64,000 nucleotides of DNA from Kaistia algarum (GTDB lineage Bacteria; Pseudomonadota; Alphaproteobacteria; Rhizobiales; Kaistiaceae). The stretch covers positions 186,001-250,000 of the forward strand of contig NZ_JAPKNJ010000002.1 of the NCBI RefSeq assembly GCF_026343945.1, given 5' to 3'. Shown piece by piece: positions 17,977 to 26,621 of this stretch (positions within the stretch are counted from its first letter, which is position 1; each line of letters opens with the position of its first letter). The notes under the pieces were generated by a model. It was not told where the DNA came from and ran no database searches. It saw only the letters and a list, made by a program, of their open reading frames with translations. Both the position numbers and the translations under genes were made by a program.

Positions 17977-18956
17977 CCGATATCTCCACGCCAGCGCGGC
18001 AGACCTCCGCTCGATCCGTCCCGATCTCGCGGCAGGCCGTGATATGGCTGCAGCGCTACGGCATCCTCATCATCATCGCGCTGTTGATGGTGGGGCTGTC
18101 TTTCCTGTCCGATTCGTTCCTGACGCCGCGCAATCTGCTCAACATCCTGAACCAGAGCGCGCCGCTGGCCATCATCGCCTGCGCGCTGACGCTGGTGATC
18201 GTTGGCGGCGGCTTCGATCTCTCGGCCGGCGCGGTGTTTGGCGTCGCCAGCGTTTCCGCCGCCTGGGTCGCCGTCAATGTCGATCCCATGCTCGGCATCC
18301 TGATCGGTCCGCTGGTTGGACTGGCGCTTGGAATCGTCAACGGGCTGATCATCACCGGTTTCAACGTCCATTCCTTCCTGGCGACGCTCGCCAGCAGCAT
18401 GGTATTTCGCGGCATCGCCATCCTGATCACCGGCGGCGCGCTGATTCCCGTGCGCATGGAGGAATTCGCCTGGCTCGGCCGCGGCAAGATCGGCATCGTC
18501 AATATCGCCGTGATCGTCTTCGTGCTGTTCGCAGCGGCGATCATGTTCCTGCTCAACCGCACCACTTTCGGCCGCCGCGTCTTCGCCGTTGGCGGCAATG
18601 AGGAGGCCGCCATCCTTTCCGGCGTGCGGACCAACTGGGTCAAGATCGCCACCTTCGGTCTCACCGGATTTGCAGCCGGGCTTGCCGGCGTCATCGCGGT
18701 CTCGCGCATTTCGATGGGCCAGCCCCAGGCCGGCGCGGGCATGGAACTCGACGCGATCGCGGCGGTGATCCTCGGCGGTACGTCGATCTATGGCGGCAAG
18801 GGCGCGGTCTGGCGCTCGATCGCAGGTGTCCTGCTACTGGCGCTGATTGGCAACGGCTTCAACATCTTGAACGTCAATCCCTTCTTCAAGGACCTGACGA
18901 CCGGCCTCATCATCGTCGTAGCCGTGGCGCTCTCGGCGGGCCGCAAGCGGCGCTGA
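17973..18956 (+). CDS. Sugar-type ABC transporter permease
   Basis: 327 residues of the RbsC/BPD_transp_2 family with eight to ten helices. Motifs typical of the family are ALTLVIVGGGFDLSAGAVFG (about 68-87), GLIITGFNVHSFLATLASS, FAVGGNEEAAILSGV and ILGGTSIYGGKGAVWRS. It forms the channel with the two-domain ATPase encoded just upstream (ATGA overlap) and receives solute from the binding protein at 15264. Only one permease gene is present, so a homodimer is likely. A strong terminator follows. Confidence 0.92.
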   Translation: MTDISTPARQTSARSVPISRQAVIWLQRYGILIIIALLMVGLSFLSDSFLTPRNLLNILNQSAPLAIIACALTLVIVGGGFDLSAGAVFGVASVSAAWVAVNVDPMLGILIGPLVGLALGIVNGLIITGFNVHSFLATLASSMVFRGIAILITGGALIPVRMEEFAWLGRGKIGIVNIAVIVFVLFAAAIMFLLNRTTFGRRVFAVGGNEEAAILSGVRTNWVKIATFGLTGFAAGLAGVIAVSRISMGQPQAGAGMELDAIAAVILGGTSIYGGKGAVWRSIAGVLLLALIGNGFNILNVNPFFKDLTTGLIIVVAVALSAGRKRR

Positions 18957-18982
18957 CCGAAAGATCGTAGCCGTGAAAAAGA

Positions 18983-19004
18983 CCCGGCGGAGCGATCCGC
19001 CGGG
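18983..19004. terminator. Bidirectional intrinsic terminator
   Basis: A perfect 9-bp stem CCCGGCGGA / TCCGCCGGG with a GCGA tetraloop, followed on the plus strand by CCTTTCATTTT and on the minus strand by TCTTTTTC. It lies between two convergent genes (permease and porin) and can stop both transcripts. Confidence 0.85.
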
Positions 19005-19035
19005 CCTTTCATTTTGAACCCGAAGGTCCCGGAAT

Positions 19036-20346
19036 TTACCAGGAGCGCTTCAGCCAGAGGACGCCCGACCAGGCGTCGCCGTCCTTGATCGAACCTTCGC
19101 CCGTCACGCTGTTGTACGAGCCTTCAGCCAGCACATCGAGACCCTTGACCGGCGTCCAGCCGGCGCCGAGAACGCCACGCCACGCCTGAAGCGCGTCGCC
19201 GCCACGGTAGTAGCCGTCGCCATCATATTCGGCATAGCTGGCGGTCGCGGCCATATAAACGGCCGGCGTGAACACGTGCTTGTAGGAAGCGAACGCGCTC
19301 CAGCTCGTGCCCTGCGCCATGGCCGCATTCGCCTGGGAGGTGTAGCTGCTGAGGCCCGCCACCGAGGTGCCACCGGCGATGCCGGTGAACGAGTTGGCGT
19401 TATCGCCATAGGCACCGTAGATCTGGAACTTGTCGCCAGCCGAGAAGGCGTCGAGCGCGAGCTCGATGCTGCCGCCGACGGCCCAGCCCTGCTGCGCCGA
19501 GAAGACGTAGGGATTGCTGGCCGTTCCGGTGCCGGTACGGTCGAGAGCGATATCGGTGTAGGCCGCGGCGAGCTTCGCCGAGACGATGCCCGACGCATAG
19601 GAGATCGCGCCGATCACGTTCGGGATGTTGTCCGAACCGCCCTCGGCATAGGTCGTCTTCAGGATCGGATAGTACTGGCCGGTGCCGCTATCGTAGCCGT
19701 AAGTGACGGCCGTGCTCGCGGTCAGACCGCCGAGATTGCCGGCCGAACCGCGATCGCGCTGGTCTTCGACCGCAAGCGCGAGGCCAAAGCCGTTCACGGT
19801 GTAGTTGAGCATGATCTGGTCGGTCTTGGTGTCCGACGAGAAGCCGCCCGTGTCGTTATAGCCCTGGCCGAAGTCGAACAGCGAGTCGAAGTAACCGGCC
19901 TTGACCGGACCGAGCGACAGGTAGGCGGTCTGCATATAGGCCGACTTGGTCGTCGCGTTGACAGCCTGGGTCAGGGAGGTGTTGAAGCCGCCCGTGTTGC
20001 CGGTCTGCGCGCGCATTTCCAAGAAGCCGGTCAGGTTGCCGAATTCGGTAACCGACGAGGCCGTCAGCTGGATCGACACTTCCGTGTAGAAGTTCGACCA
20101 GTTCGAGTCCGGGTAGGTCGAGTTATAGTTCGTGAAGTCGGTATCGCCAACCGACGTACCGAACTTAACGTATCCGCCGACCTTGATGCAGGTATCGGTG
20201 CCGGGAGAGTAGTAGAAACCCTTGCCGAACGCATCGCAGACCTTCACGTAGTCGACCGGTTCGGCGACCGTGAGATCCGCCGCATGAGCGCCGCCCGCCA
20301 CGACCATCGCGGCGGCAGAGCCGAGAAGCAGAGTCTTGAAATTCAT
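19036..20346 (-). CDS. Outer-membrane porin (Porin_2 / Omp2-like)
   Basis: 436 residues from the ATG at 20346, preceded by GAGGTC. A Sec signal peptide ends in AGGAHA, and the mature protein begins ADLTVAEPVDYVKVCDAFGK. This start, with the cysteine pair in VCDAFGKGFYYSPGTDTC, is characteristic of the major porins of Rhizobiales (PVDYVRVCDAYGxGFFYIPGTDTCL). The remaining sequence is a run of amphipathic strands ending in the terminal aromatic residues SGVLWLKRSW, as needed for Bam recognition. It should form a trimeric beta-barrel pore for small solutes. The longer reading to 20514 is rejected because it lacks a signal peptide at its start. Confidence 0.93.
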   Translation of the reverse strand: MNFKTLLLGSAAAMVVAGGAHAADLTVAEPVDYVKVCDAFGKGFYYSPGTDTCIKVGGYVKFGTSVGDTDFTNYNSTYPDSNWSNFYTEVSIQLTASSVTEFGNLTGFLEMRAQTGNTGGFNTSLTQAVNATTKSAYMQTAYLSLGPVKAGYFDSLFDFGQGYNDTGGFSSDTKTDQIMLNYTVNGFGLALAVEDQRDRGSAGNLGGLTASTAVTYGYDSGTGQYYPILKTTYAEGGSDNIPNVIGAISYASGIVSAKLAAAYTDIALDRTGTGTASNPYVFSAQQGWAVGGSIELALDAFSAGDKFQIYGAYGDNANSFTGIAGGTSVAGLSSYTSQANAAMAQGTSWSAFASYKHVFTPAVYMAATASYAEYDGDGYYRGGDALQAWRGVLGAGWTPVKGLDVLAEGSYNSVTGEGSIKDGDAWSGVLWLKRSW

Positions 20347-20530
20347 GTCTGACCTCGATTTGCGAAGTCGAGGGCAAGCAACAACGATCCTCACGGCCAC
20401 GCGATACCCTCGCGCCGTCCGATCTCGCTGTTCGCCCCCAACCCCGAATGCATGGATCGCATGCACTGACGTGCACGCAACGCTCGCGGCGACCCCTCGC
20501 AGCGAGCAAGGCAAACTTAACCGAGTTGGT

Positions 20531-20560
20531 ATTCAATGCCTGCTGAAAAGTGCGTTGCAA
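20531..20560 (-). promoter_or_regulatory. Candidate porin promoter
   Basis: On the minus strand TTGCAA (20560-20555) and TTGAAT (20536-20531) are separated by 18 bases, a plausible sigma-70-type promoter. It would give a leader of about 175 bases before the porin start. The match is moderate. Confidence 0.3.
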
Positions 20561-21031
20561 CAAATTGTAACGGCTTTATGAAAACGCCTCGTGGCTGAAT
20601 TGGCACAACGCATGGATCGAATTGATTATTGAGATTGCCTTTTTCCGAAGATCAATTTGGCAAATCGAATCGATAGATCAGATGAAGATGCGCCGGCTAA
20701 GCGACGAATAGCTACGAATCGGCTGGTAAGTACGGAAGCTCGTCATTGGCTTCGATGAGCCGCCTTATATTTGCACGAGCGATCTTGTGGTCGGGCCGGC
20801 GACATGGCCGGAGGTCGCACACGCCAAAGGCGAGCGGTGTTGTCCGCGTCATTGGTCCAAGTTGCGTTTGAACTCAGATTTAGCTGCATTGTTAGGAAAT
20901 TATCGATGCCGCTGCACAACACTTCTATACGATGTTGTTGCCCTAGCCTCCCTGCACAGCGAAACGCCAGCCTGTGAGACAAGAAAGCGCTTGAAGGCGA
21001 TCCAGACTGCGGCTACAAGGATTGTGCTGCG

Positions 21032-21051
21032 CTGCAAATTGTATGTTGCAG
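21032..21051. promoter_or_regulatory. Inverted repeat upstream of the sugar transferase
   Basis: CTGCAA and TTGCAG face each other across eight bases, ending 31 bases before the sugar-transferase ATG. The flanks are also TGC-rich. It is well placed for a repressor site; no regulator is identified. Confidence 0.35.
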
Positions 21052-21081
21052 TGCAAAAATTGGCCAGCTGCGGGGGCCTAT

Positions 21082-21801
21082 ATGTTTTTTGATGATTCAG
21101 CACGTGTCTTGATTGGCGACCCTCGTCGAGGTGTCTCTAAAGGTGCCTATGAGACAGATGAGGAATCCGGGAGTTTCCCGGCATCGCAGCTCATATCCCG
21201 CGCTCAAGCGGTCAACGCTTCGCGATTGAAGCGTGTCATTGATCTCTTGGGGGCAGGGGCCCTGTTGATCTTCTTTTTGCCGGTCATGCTGCTGATCGCC
21301 CTGGCGATCCGTTTGGAGTCGAAGGGGCCCGTGCTCTTCCGGCAGCAGAGATATGGCGTCGACCGATCCGTCTTCATGTTGCTGAAATTCCGTTCGATGA
21401 CGGTGATGGAGACTGAGGGTGCGTTCCGGCAGGTTTCCGCCGGCGATGCCCGGATAACGGCCGTCGGCCGCGTGCTTCGCCGCAGCAGTCTCGACGAACT
21501 TCCCCAGCTCATCAATGTTCTGCTGGGCCAGATGTCGCTGGTGGGTCCTCGTCCGCATGCCGTTGCCATGGACGAAGCCTATGCGACCCTAATCCCGAAT
21601 TATTGCGACCGTCATCTGGTGCGTCCTGGCATCACGGGGCTTGCCCAAATCGAGGGTTTTCGCGGTCCGACGGATGGCCTGGACAAGATCCGCTCTCGGC
21701 TGCGCTGCGACCGCACCTATATCCGTCGCTGGTCGCCTGCTTATGATATCAAGATCCTGCTGCAGACGCCGCTGCGCCTGCTGACGCCGAACGCGTTCTG
21801 A
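21082..21801 (+). CDS. Exopolysaccharide sugar transferase (ExoY-like)
   Basis: 239 residues. One membrane helix (about 48-70) is followed by the bacterial sugar transferase domain: SKGPVLFRQQRYG, MLLKFRSMTV, then RRSSLDELPQLINVLLGQ and MSLVGPRPHA, all family-defining. The protein lacks the long N-terminal multi-helix part of WbaP/WcaJ enzymes and so resembles ExoY/PssA. Such enzymes move a sugar-1-phosphate onto undecaprenyl phosphate at the inner membrane and start repeat-unit assembly. The ATG at 21082 follows a GGGGG run; the longer reading from 21022 is less likely. It is the first gene of the exopolysaccharide locus. Confidence 0.92.
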   Translation: MFFDDSARVLIGDPRRGVSKGAYETDEESGSFPASQLISRAQAVNASRLKRVIDLLGAGALLIFFLPVMLLIALAIRLESKGPVLFRQQRYGVDRSVFMLLKFRSMTVMETEGAFRQVSAGDARITAVGRVLRRSSLDELPQLINVLLGQMSLVGPRPHAVAMDEAYATLIPNYCDRHLVRPGITGLAQIEGFRGPTDGLDKIRSRLRCDRTYIRRWSPAYDIKILLQTPLRLLTPNAF

Positions 21802-21949
21802 AGGTCGGTTTGACCGGTCGGGGCGGACTTTTGCGATTGTTCGCTTCTGGATGTCGTTATGCTGGATGGGGGCGGGGGAACTACGGGACCAATCGGAGGA
21901 CGGATCGTCTCGTGACGGAACTCCCTGCAAAGCGATCTGAGGCCTGATC

Positions 21950-23467
21950 GTGCATCGACGCACCCTGACAGGCCCGAACGGCGTCTCCTTCGTCCTGGTC
22001 GCCCTGCTCCTGGCGCTAGCCCCCGTTCCGGTCGGAAGCAACCGGCCGTTCTTCTGGGAGCTGAACGCCGTCGCTGTTGGCCTCATCGCCTTCCTGTATC
22101 TCGGCTTCATGGCGAGAGAGCCTGGCCGCTTGAGGCTGCCGCTGGCAGAGCTTTACTGGCCCGCAGTCCTGGGCGCGATTTCGGCCGCATGGATGGCCGT
22201 GCAACTCCTGCCGCTGCCCTTCGATCTGTTCCTGCCGCCCGTATGGTCCGACGCTTCGGCGGCGCTCGACTTCAGCCTTTGGCGGCGGATCAGCATGGAC
22301 ACGGCGGCGACGAGCCTCATGCTGCTCAACTACCTCACCTACGGACTGCTGTTCTTCCTCGTCGCCGAGATTACGGTGAACGATGTGCGTGCGCATCGTT
22401 TCATGCAGACTCTGTTCGCCATCGTCACCGCGCATGCCGGCATCGGCATTTTTCTGCTGTTCCAGCTCGGTGATACGATGCTGTTCATGCAGAAATGGAC
22501 CTATCAGGGCTTTGCAACCGGCTTCTTCGTCAATCGCAACTCCTTCGCGACGTTCTTGGCCTTTGGCCTCGGTATCGGGTCGTCTCTCCTGGTCAACGCC
22601 GTGTTGCCCCGCCAGCGGGGCAAGCAGAATCGGCCCTTCCGCGAGATTTTCCGGCTCGACAACGCCCTGATCGCCATTGCGGGCTATGGCGCGGGCCTCG
22701 CGATCATCGGCTCGGCGCTGCTGCTGACGGCCTCCCGGATGGGTGCTTTCGTGGGCGCTGTCGGGCTCGTTATGCCTGTCGTCCTTGGCGCTGCGCGCGC
22801 GCCGGGTCGCCGCCGCACGGCTTTCGCCATCGCGCTTGTGCTGGTTACCGTCGTGCTGATGGTGGCATTGCTGTCTGCGGGCGGACTCACCGAACGCTTT
22901 GGGAGCCAGGAAGCGACGCAGGATCTGCGCTGGCCGCTCTTCGTGCAGACGATCGGCATGATCCTGCACAGGCCGTTTGTCGGTTTTGGCGGCGGGACGT
23001 TTGAGGATGCCTTCGCCATCTTCCATCGTCTGCCGCTCAGCGCCGACGTCGTGTGGGACCGCGCGCACAACGTCTATCTCGAGCTGTTCGCGGATCTTGG
23101 CATCTTTGCGCTCGGCGTCATGGCGGCAGTCGCCTACGTCCTTTGGCGCACCGCACGTGCCTTGTTCGGCACGACGCCTTCCGTCGCTCCCGTTGCCGCC
23201 GTCACGGTCGGAACCATCGCCATCTTGCATTCGCTGGTCGATTTCAGCCTTCAAATCCAGGCGATCGAACTGCTGTTCATCGCCGTCCTGGCCGCCGGCT
23301 ATGCGCAGGCGGTCGGAAGCGACAGCGGTGAGCGATTGGCCGAACCGGAGATCGAAGTTGCCCGCCCTCGCGCGGCGCGGGGTTTGGAGGCCGGGCCTTT
23401 CGCCGCCGCGGCTCGCCCGAAGGGACCTGCCGCCAGACGAATGGGGGAGGGCTCGAATGGGCAATAG
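21950..23467 (+). CDS. O-antigen ligase / Wzy-like polysaccharide polymerase
   Basis: 505 residues starting with a GTG at 21950. About eleven helices are spread over residues 10-455, with a larger outside loop after about residue 330. The Wzy_C hallmark is seen as WDRAHNVYLELFADLGIFAL, in which the histidine of RAHN is the conserved catalytic-loop residue. The last 50 residues are hydrophilic and proline/alanine-rich. It probably joins lipid-linked repeat units in the periplasm or ligates the polymer. Two aligned neighbours, a sugar transferase and a tyrosine autokinase, place it in exopolysaccharide synthesis; no glycosyltransferase genes are here, so the locus is partial. Confidence 0.87.
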   Translation: MHRRTLTGPNGVSFVLVALLLALAPVPVGSNRPFFWELNAVAVGLIAFLYLGFMAREPGRLRLPLAELYWPAVLGAISAAWMAVQLLPLPFDLFLPPVWSDASAALDFSLWRRISMDTAATSLMLLNYLTYGLLFFLVAEITVNDVRAHRFMQTLFAIVTAHAGIGIFLLFQLGDTMLFMQKWTYQGFATGFFVNRNSFATFLAFGLGIGSSLLVNAVLPRQRGKQNRPFREIFRLDNALIAIAGYGAGLAIIGSALLLTASRMGAFVGAVGLVMPVVLGAARAPGRRRTAFAIALVLVTVVLMVALLSAGGLTERFGSQEATQDLRWPLFVQTIGMILHRPFVGFGGGTFEDAFAIFHRLPLSADVVWDRAHNVYLELFADLGIFALGVMAAVAYVLWRTARALFGTTPSVAPVAAVTVGTIAILHSLVDFSLQIQAIELLFIAVLAAGYAQAVGSDSGERLAEPEIEVARPRAARGLEAGPFAAAARPKGPAARRMGEGSNGQ

Positions 23468-23497
23468 GGAGGGCGTCCTTTTCGGCCGCCAGCTGAA

Positions 23498-24316
23498 ATG
23501 AGGGCCTCGCTGGGAGCGCCGTCGCTGCTTGCCCGCCTTTCGACGGCGCTTGTCGGTTCCCGTCCGCTCGCCTCCACGGCTGCCGGTCACGCAGCGATCG
23601 ATTTGCCCGACAACGACCAGATTCTCTATGTCGTCGGCGATGTTCACGGCTGCCTTAGGCAGCTTCAGGAAATGGAGCGCCGTATCGGCGAACTGGCATC
23701 GCGATCCGCCGATCGTGAGCACGTGATCGTGCTTGTCGGCGATCTCATCGACCGCGGTCCGCAATCGGCCGACGTCATCGACTATGCGATGACGCCGCCG
23801 GGCGGCAACCTCAAGCGGTTTGTCCTCCTTGGCAATCATGAGGAGGCGATGCTGGAGGCGAAGGAAAGCGCTGTGGCCGCCGGAGATTGGCTAGGCTTTG
23901 GCGGCTTCGAGACGCTCAAATCCTATGGCGCCGACGACGTGCCCCGCTTGCAGAGCCGCGCTGACTTTCGGCAGCTGCAGCGCATGATGGATTTCCTGGT
24001 TCCGCCGGATCATTGGGAATGGTTGCGGGGCCTGCCGAAATCGCTGCGCTGGCGGAACTACTTCGTCGTCCATGCCGGCGTTCGGCCCGGTCTCGACATC
24101 AACGAACAGGCGCTGCGCGATCTCATCTGGATCCGAGAGCCTTTCCTGTCGAGCGACGAGGATTTCGGTGCAGTCGTCGTTCACGGGCATACGCCGGGAC
24201 AGCAACCGATGCGCTACCCCAACCGGATAGCCGTGGACACCGGCTGCTATGCGAGCGGCACCCTTTCGGCGGTCATGTTGGACCGTGATAATGTGCGATT
24301 CCTGTCCGTCTCGTGA
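23498..24316 (+). CDS. Metallophosphoesterase (PPP-like serine/threonine phosphatase)
   Basis: 272 residues. The full set of phosphoesterase metal motifs is visible: GDVHG (47-51), VGDLIDRGP, LGNHEE, a middle histidine in VVHAGVRPG and VHGHTPG near the C-terminus. This arrangement matches bacterial PPP/ApaH-like phosphatases with a two-metal centre. Placed between the polymerase and the tyrosine-autokinase genes, it may act on phosphoproteins or on polysaccharide phosphates; the usual low-molecular-weight tyrosine phosphatase (Wzb type) is missing from this locus, so it could replace it. That role is inference. Confidence 0.88.
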   Translation: MRASLGAPSLLARLSTALVGSRPLASTAAGHAAIDLPDNDQILYVVGDVHGCLRQLQEMERRIGELASRSADREHVIVLVGDLIDRGPQSADVIDYAMTPPGGNLKRFVLLGNHEEAMLEAKESAVAAGDWLGFGGFETLKSYGADDVPRLQSRADFRQLQRMMDFLVPPDHWEWLRGLPKSLRWRNYFVVHAGVRPGLDINEQALRDLIWIREPFLSSDEDFGAVVVHGHTPGQQPMRYPNRIAVDTGCYASGTLSAVMLDRDNVRFLSVS

Positions 24317-24362
24317 GCGCTGAACGCGGTATCGACTGTCTCGAAATTTGGATTAATGCGTT

Positions 24363-26621
24363 ATGGAAATGCAGCGAATGAAGCGAGACGGTGAAGCCGC
24401 GATCGAAGTGGACGAGAACTCGGATGCCGCCTGGACTTTGCGGCGCGAGCATGGCCCTGCGATGCCGGAGGAAAGCGTCCAGTCCCAGCGCGTGGCTGGG
24501 ACCTTCGATCTTCGTTCGCTCGTCGGGCTGCTGCGCCGCCAGATCAAGCTGATCGTTGCCACCATCCTTGTCGTCAACGGCATCGCCGCGCTCGTCATCT
24601 TCCAGCTGACGCCGATCTACACCGCGTCGGCGCTCGTCATGGTCGATCCGCGCCAGAAGGACATTCTCGATCCGGATGGCCAGGTCTCGCTGCTGCCCAA
24701 CGATTCGGGACGCGTGGAGAGCGAGGTTGGTATCCTGCGATCGCCCGCCGTCATGGTTGGCGTCGTCGACGACCTGAACCTGACCCAGGATCCGGGTTTC
24801 GTGCCACAGCCGGGTTGGCAAAGCCGGCTGAAGGAGATGATCGGCGCGAAGGACAGCCCGCCAACGCCCGAGGCCATTGCCAATACGGTCCTGTCGAACC
24901 TGCGCAATACGGTATCGATCGCGCGCCAGGGCCTCACCTATCTGATTGAAATCTCGGCCAAGTCATCCGATCCGCAGAAGGCCGCGACGATCGCCAACAG
25001 CATGGCTGAGAACTACATTCGGGCGCAGATCGACGCGAAGATCGAGACGGCGGATATCGCGCAGCAGAAGATCCTGAACCGCCTCGAGGCGGCCGTTTCC
25101 TCGGTCCGCTCGGCCGAGGACAAGATCGACCGCTTCGTCGATGACAATCTGACGATGATTCACGATTCGGCGACGCTGGACGACATCAACAATTTCCAGC
25201 GCGACATCGACTCGCAGCAGGCGAGGCGGCTCGATCTGGCCAAGAATGCCGGCGAAATCGACCAGTATCGCCGCAGCGGCAATTGGGAACAGCTCGTCGC
25301 CACGGTGCAGTCGGACCAGCTGAAGGCGCTCAACGATTCCAGGCAGACTGTCGAGCAGCAGCTCCAGAGTGTCAGCGCGGACGACGCCAAGGCCGTCAAT
25401 CTTCGCGAGCAATTGGGAGAGCTCAACAAGCGCCTTGACCTTGAGGCTCTGACCGCCGTCAGCCAGCTTCGCGCCGACGTGGACGCTGCGCAGCAGGAGG
25501 AGAATGATCTGAAGCAGAGGCGCCGCGACAAGATCATCTCGAGCCTTCCGAAAGACGTGGTGGTGCGGCTCTACGAGGTGCAAAAGGAAGCGGATTCGAG
25601 CCGCTCCGTCTATGAGCGCATGCTGAACAGTTCCAAGGCGATCGAGGCGCAGAAGGACCTGCAGGTCGCGGACAGCCGCGTCGTCTCGAAGGCCTTGCCG
25701 CCGTCCTCGCCGAGCTTCCCGAACACGCGCATGCTGTTCATGCTCTGCGGTCTGGCGTCGATTGGACTTGGCCTCGGCCTCGCCTTCCTGCGCGAGAACT
25801 ATGTCGGCGGCTTCGTGGACGAAGCGCAGACGGAATCGGTGCTCGGCGTGCCGACGCTCTCCTCGCTCCCGAGCCTTGAGCAGAGTGCCGGATGGAAGAC
25901 GGACGGCGCGCTGGCCTCCAACGAAATCATTCTGCATCCGATATCGCCTTACAGCGAGGCCGTTCGGCGCGTTCGTCTCGGCGTCGATGTCGGCCGGCGC
26001 CGCCGCTCGGTCGGGGCTCAGACGATCCTTGTCACCTCGGCAGTTCCGAATGAAGGCAAGACGCAGACGGCCGTGTCGCTCGCCCGCGCGTTCGCGCTAT
26101 CCGGCAAGAAAACGCTGCTGATCGATTGCGATCTGCGCCGCCCGACGGTGCACAAGTCCCTCGGGATCGAGGCGAGGCCCGGCTTCGTCAACTATCTGTC
26201 AGGCACTGCCGGCGAGGACATATTGAGCGATCTCGTCACGATCGACCCGGCGACGGGACTTTCGATGATCGTCGGAACGACTGGAAGCCGCGGAGCGACG
26301 GATTCCTTGCTCGATTCGGCCCGTCTCGAGCGGCTGCTGGAGCTGGCGCAGGGCTGGTTCGATTTCATCGTGATCGATAGCTCGCCGCTGCTGCCCGTCA
26401 TCGACGCGCGACTGTTGCTGCGCTACTCGACCGCTGCCGTCCTCGTCGTGCGTTGGGCGCAGACGTCGCAGCAGGAGGTTCGCGCCGCGCTCTCCGACCT
26501 GTCACGTGTCAACTACCGCAATGTTCCGTTCTTCGTGGTTCTCAACCAGGTCGAGGTTGGATCGTTCGGTTATGGCTATCGCGGCCGCTACAAGTCCTAC
26601 TATGCCGAGGCGTCGGGATGA
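24363..26621 (+). CDS. Polysaccharide co-polymerase / tyrosine autokinase (Wzz-BY-kinase, ExoP-like)
   Basis: 752 residues. A first helix (about 58-78) opens the Wzz domain, a long periplasmic coiled-coil part follows (about 210-430), a second helix lies at about 455-475, and a cytoplasmic BY-kinase domain ends the protein. Its Walker A is SAVPNEGKTQ (about 557-566), Walker A' is LLIDCDLRRPTVHK (about 583-596) and Walker B is FIVIDSSPLLP. The C-terminus carries the tyrosine cluster GYGYRGRYKSYYAE, the autophosphorylation tail. It controls polymer length and export of the exopolysaccharide. Its stop overlaps the next ATG by four bases. Confidence 0.94.
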   Translation: MEMQRMKRDGEAAIEVDENSDAAWTLRREHGPAMPEESVQSQRVAGTFDLRSLVGLLRRQIKLIVATILVVNGIAALVIFQLTPIYTASALVMVDPRQKDILDPDGQVSLLPNDSGRVESEVGILRSPAVMVGVVDDLNLTQDPGFVPQPGWQSRLKEMIGAKDSPPTPEAIANTVLSNLRNTVSIARQGLTYLIEISAKSSDPQKAATIANSMAENYIRAQIDAKIETADIAQQKILNRLEAAVSSVRSAEDKIDRFVDDNLTMIHDSATLDDINNFQRDIDSQQARRLDLAKNAGEIDQYRRSGNWEQLVATVQSDQLKALNDSRQTVEQQLQSVSADDAKAVNLREQLGELNKRLDLEALTAVSQLRADVDAAQQEENDLKQRRRDKIISSLPKDVVVRLYEVQKEADSSRSVYERMLNSSKAIEAQKDLQVADSRVVSKALPPSSPSFPNTRMLFMLCGLASIGLGLGLAFLRENYVGGFVDEAQTESVLGVPTLSSLPSLEQSAGWKTDGALASNEIILHPISPYSEAVRRVRLGVDVGRRRRSVGAQTILVTSAVPNEGKTQTAVSLARAFALSGKKTLLIDCDLRRPTVHKSLGIEARPGFVNYLSGTAGEDILSDLVTIDPATGLSMIVGTTGSRGATDSLLDSARLERLLELAQGWFDFIVIDSSPLLPVIDARLLLRYSTAAVLVVRWAQTSQQEVRAALSDLSRVNYRNVPFFVVLNQVEVGSFGYGYRGRYKSYYAEASG

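Larger units (their letters stand above)
20347..21081. other. Intergenic region between porin and exopolysaccharide locus
   Basis: A 735-base gap between divergent genes, clearly richer in A+T than its surroundings at about 20540-20700. It must hold the porin promoter, for which a candidate is listed, and the promoter of the sugar transferase. Inverted repeats ACAACA/TGTTGT (20916-20938) and CTGCAA/TTGCAG (21032-21051) could be operators. I see no open frame with a credible start and no RNA gene. Confidence 0.6.

Noticed and set aside
20347..20514. A longer porin reading starting at 20514
   Set aside because: It would bury the clear signal peptide (MNFKTLLLGS) inside the protein. The ATG at 20346 with its GAGGTC site is the better start.
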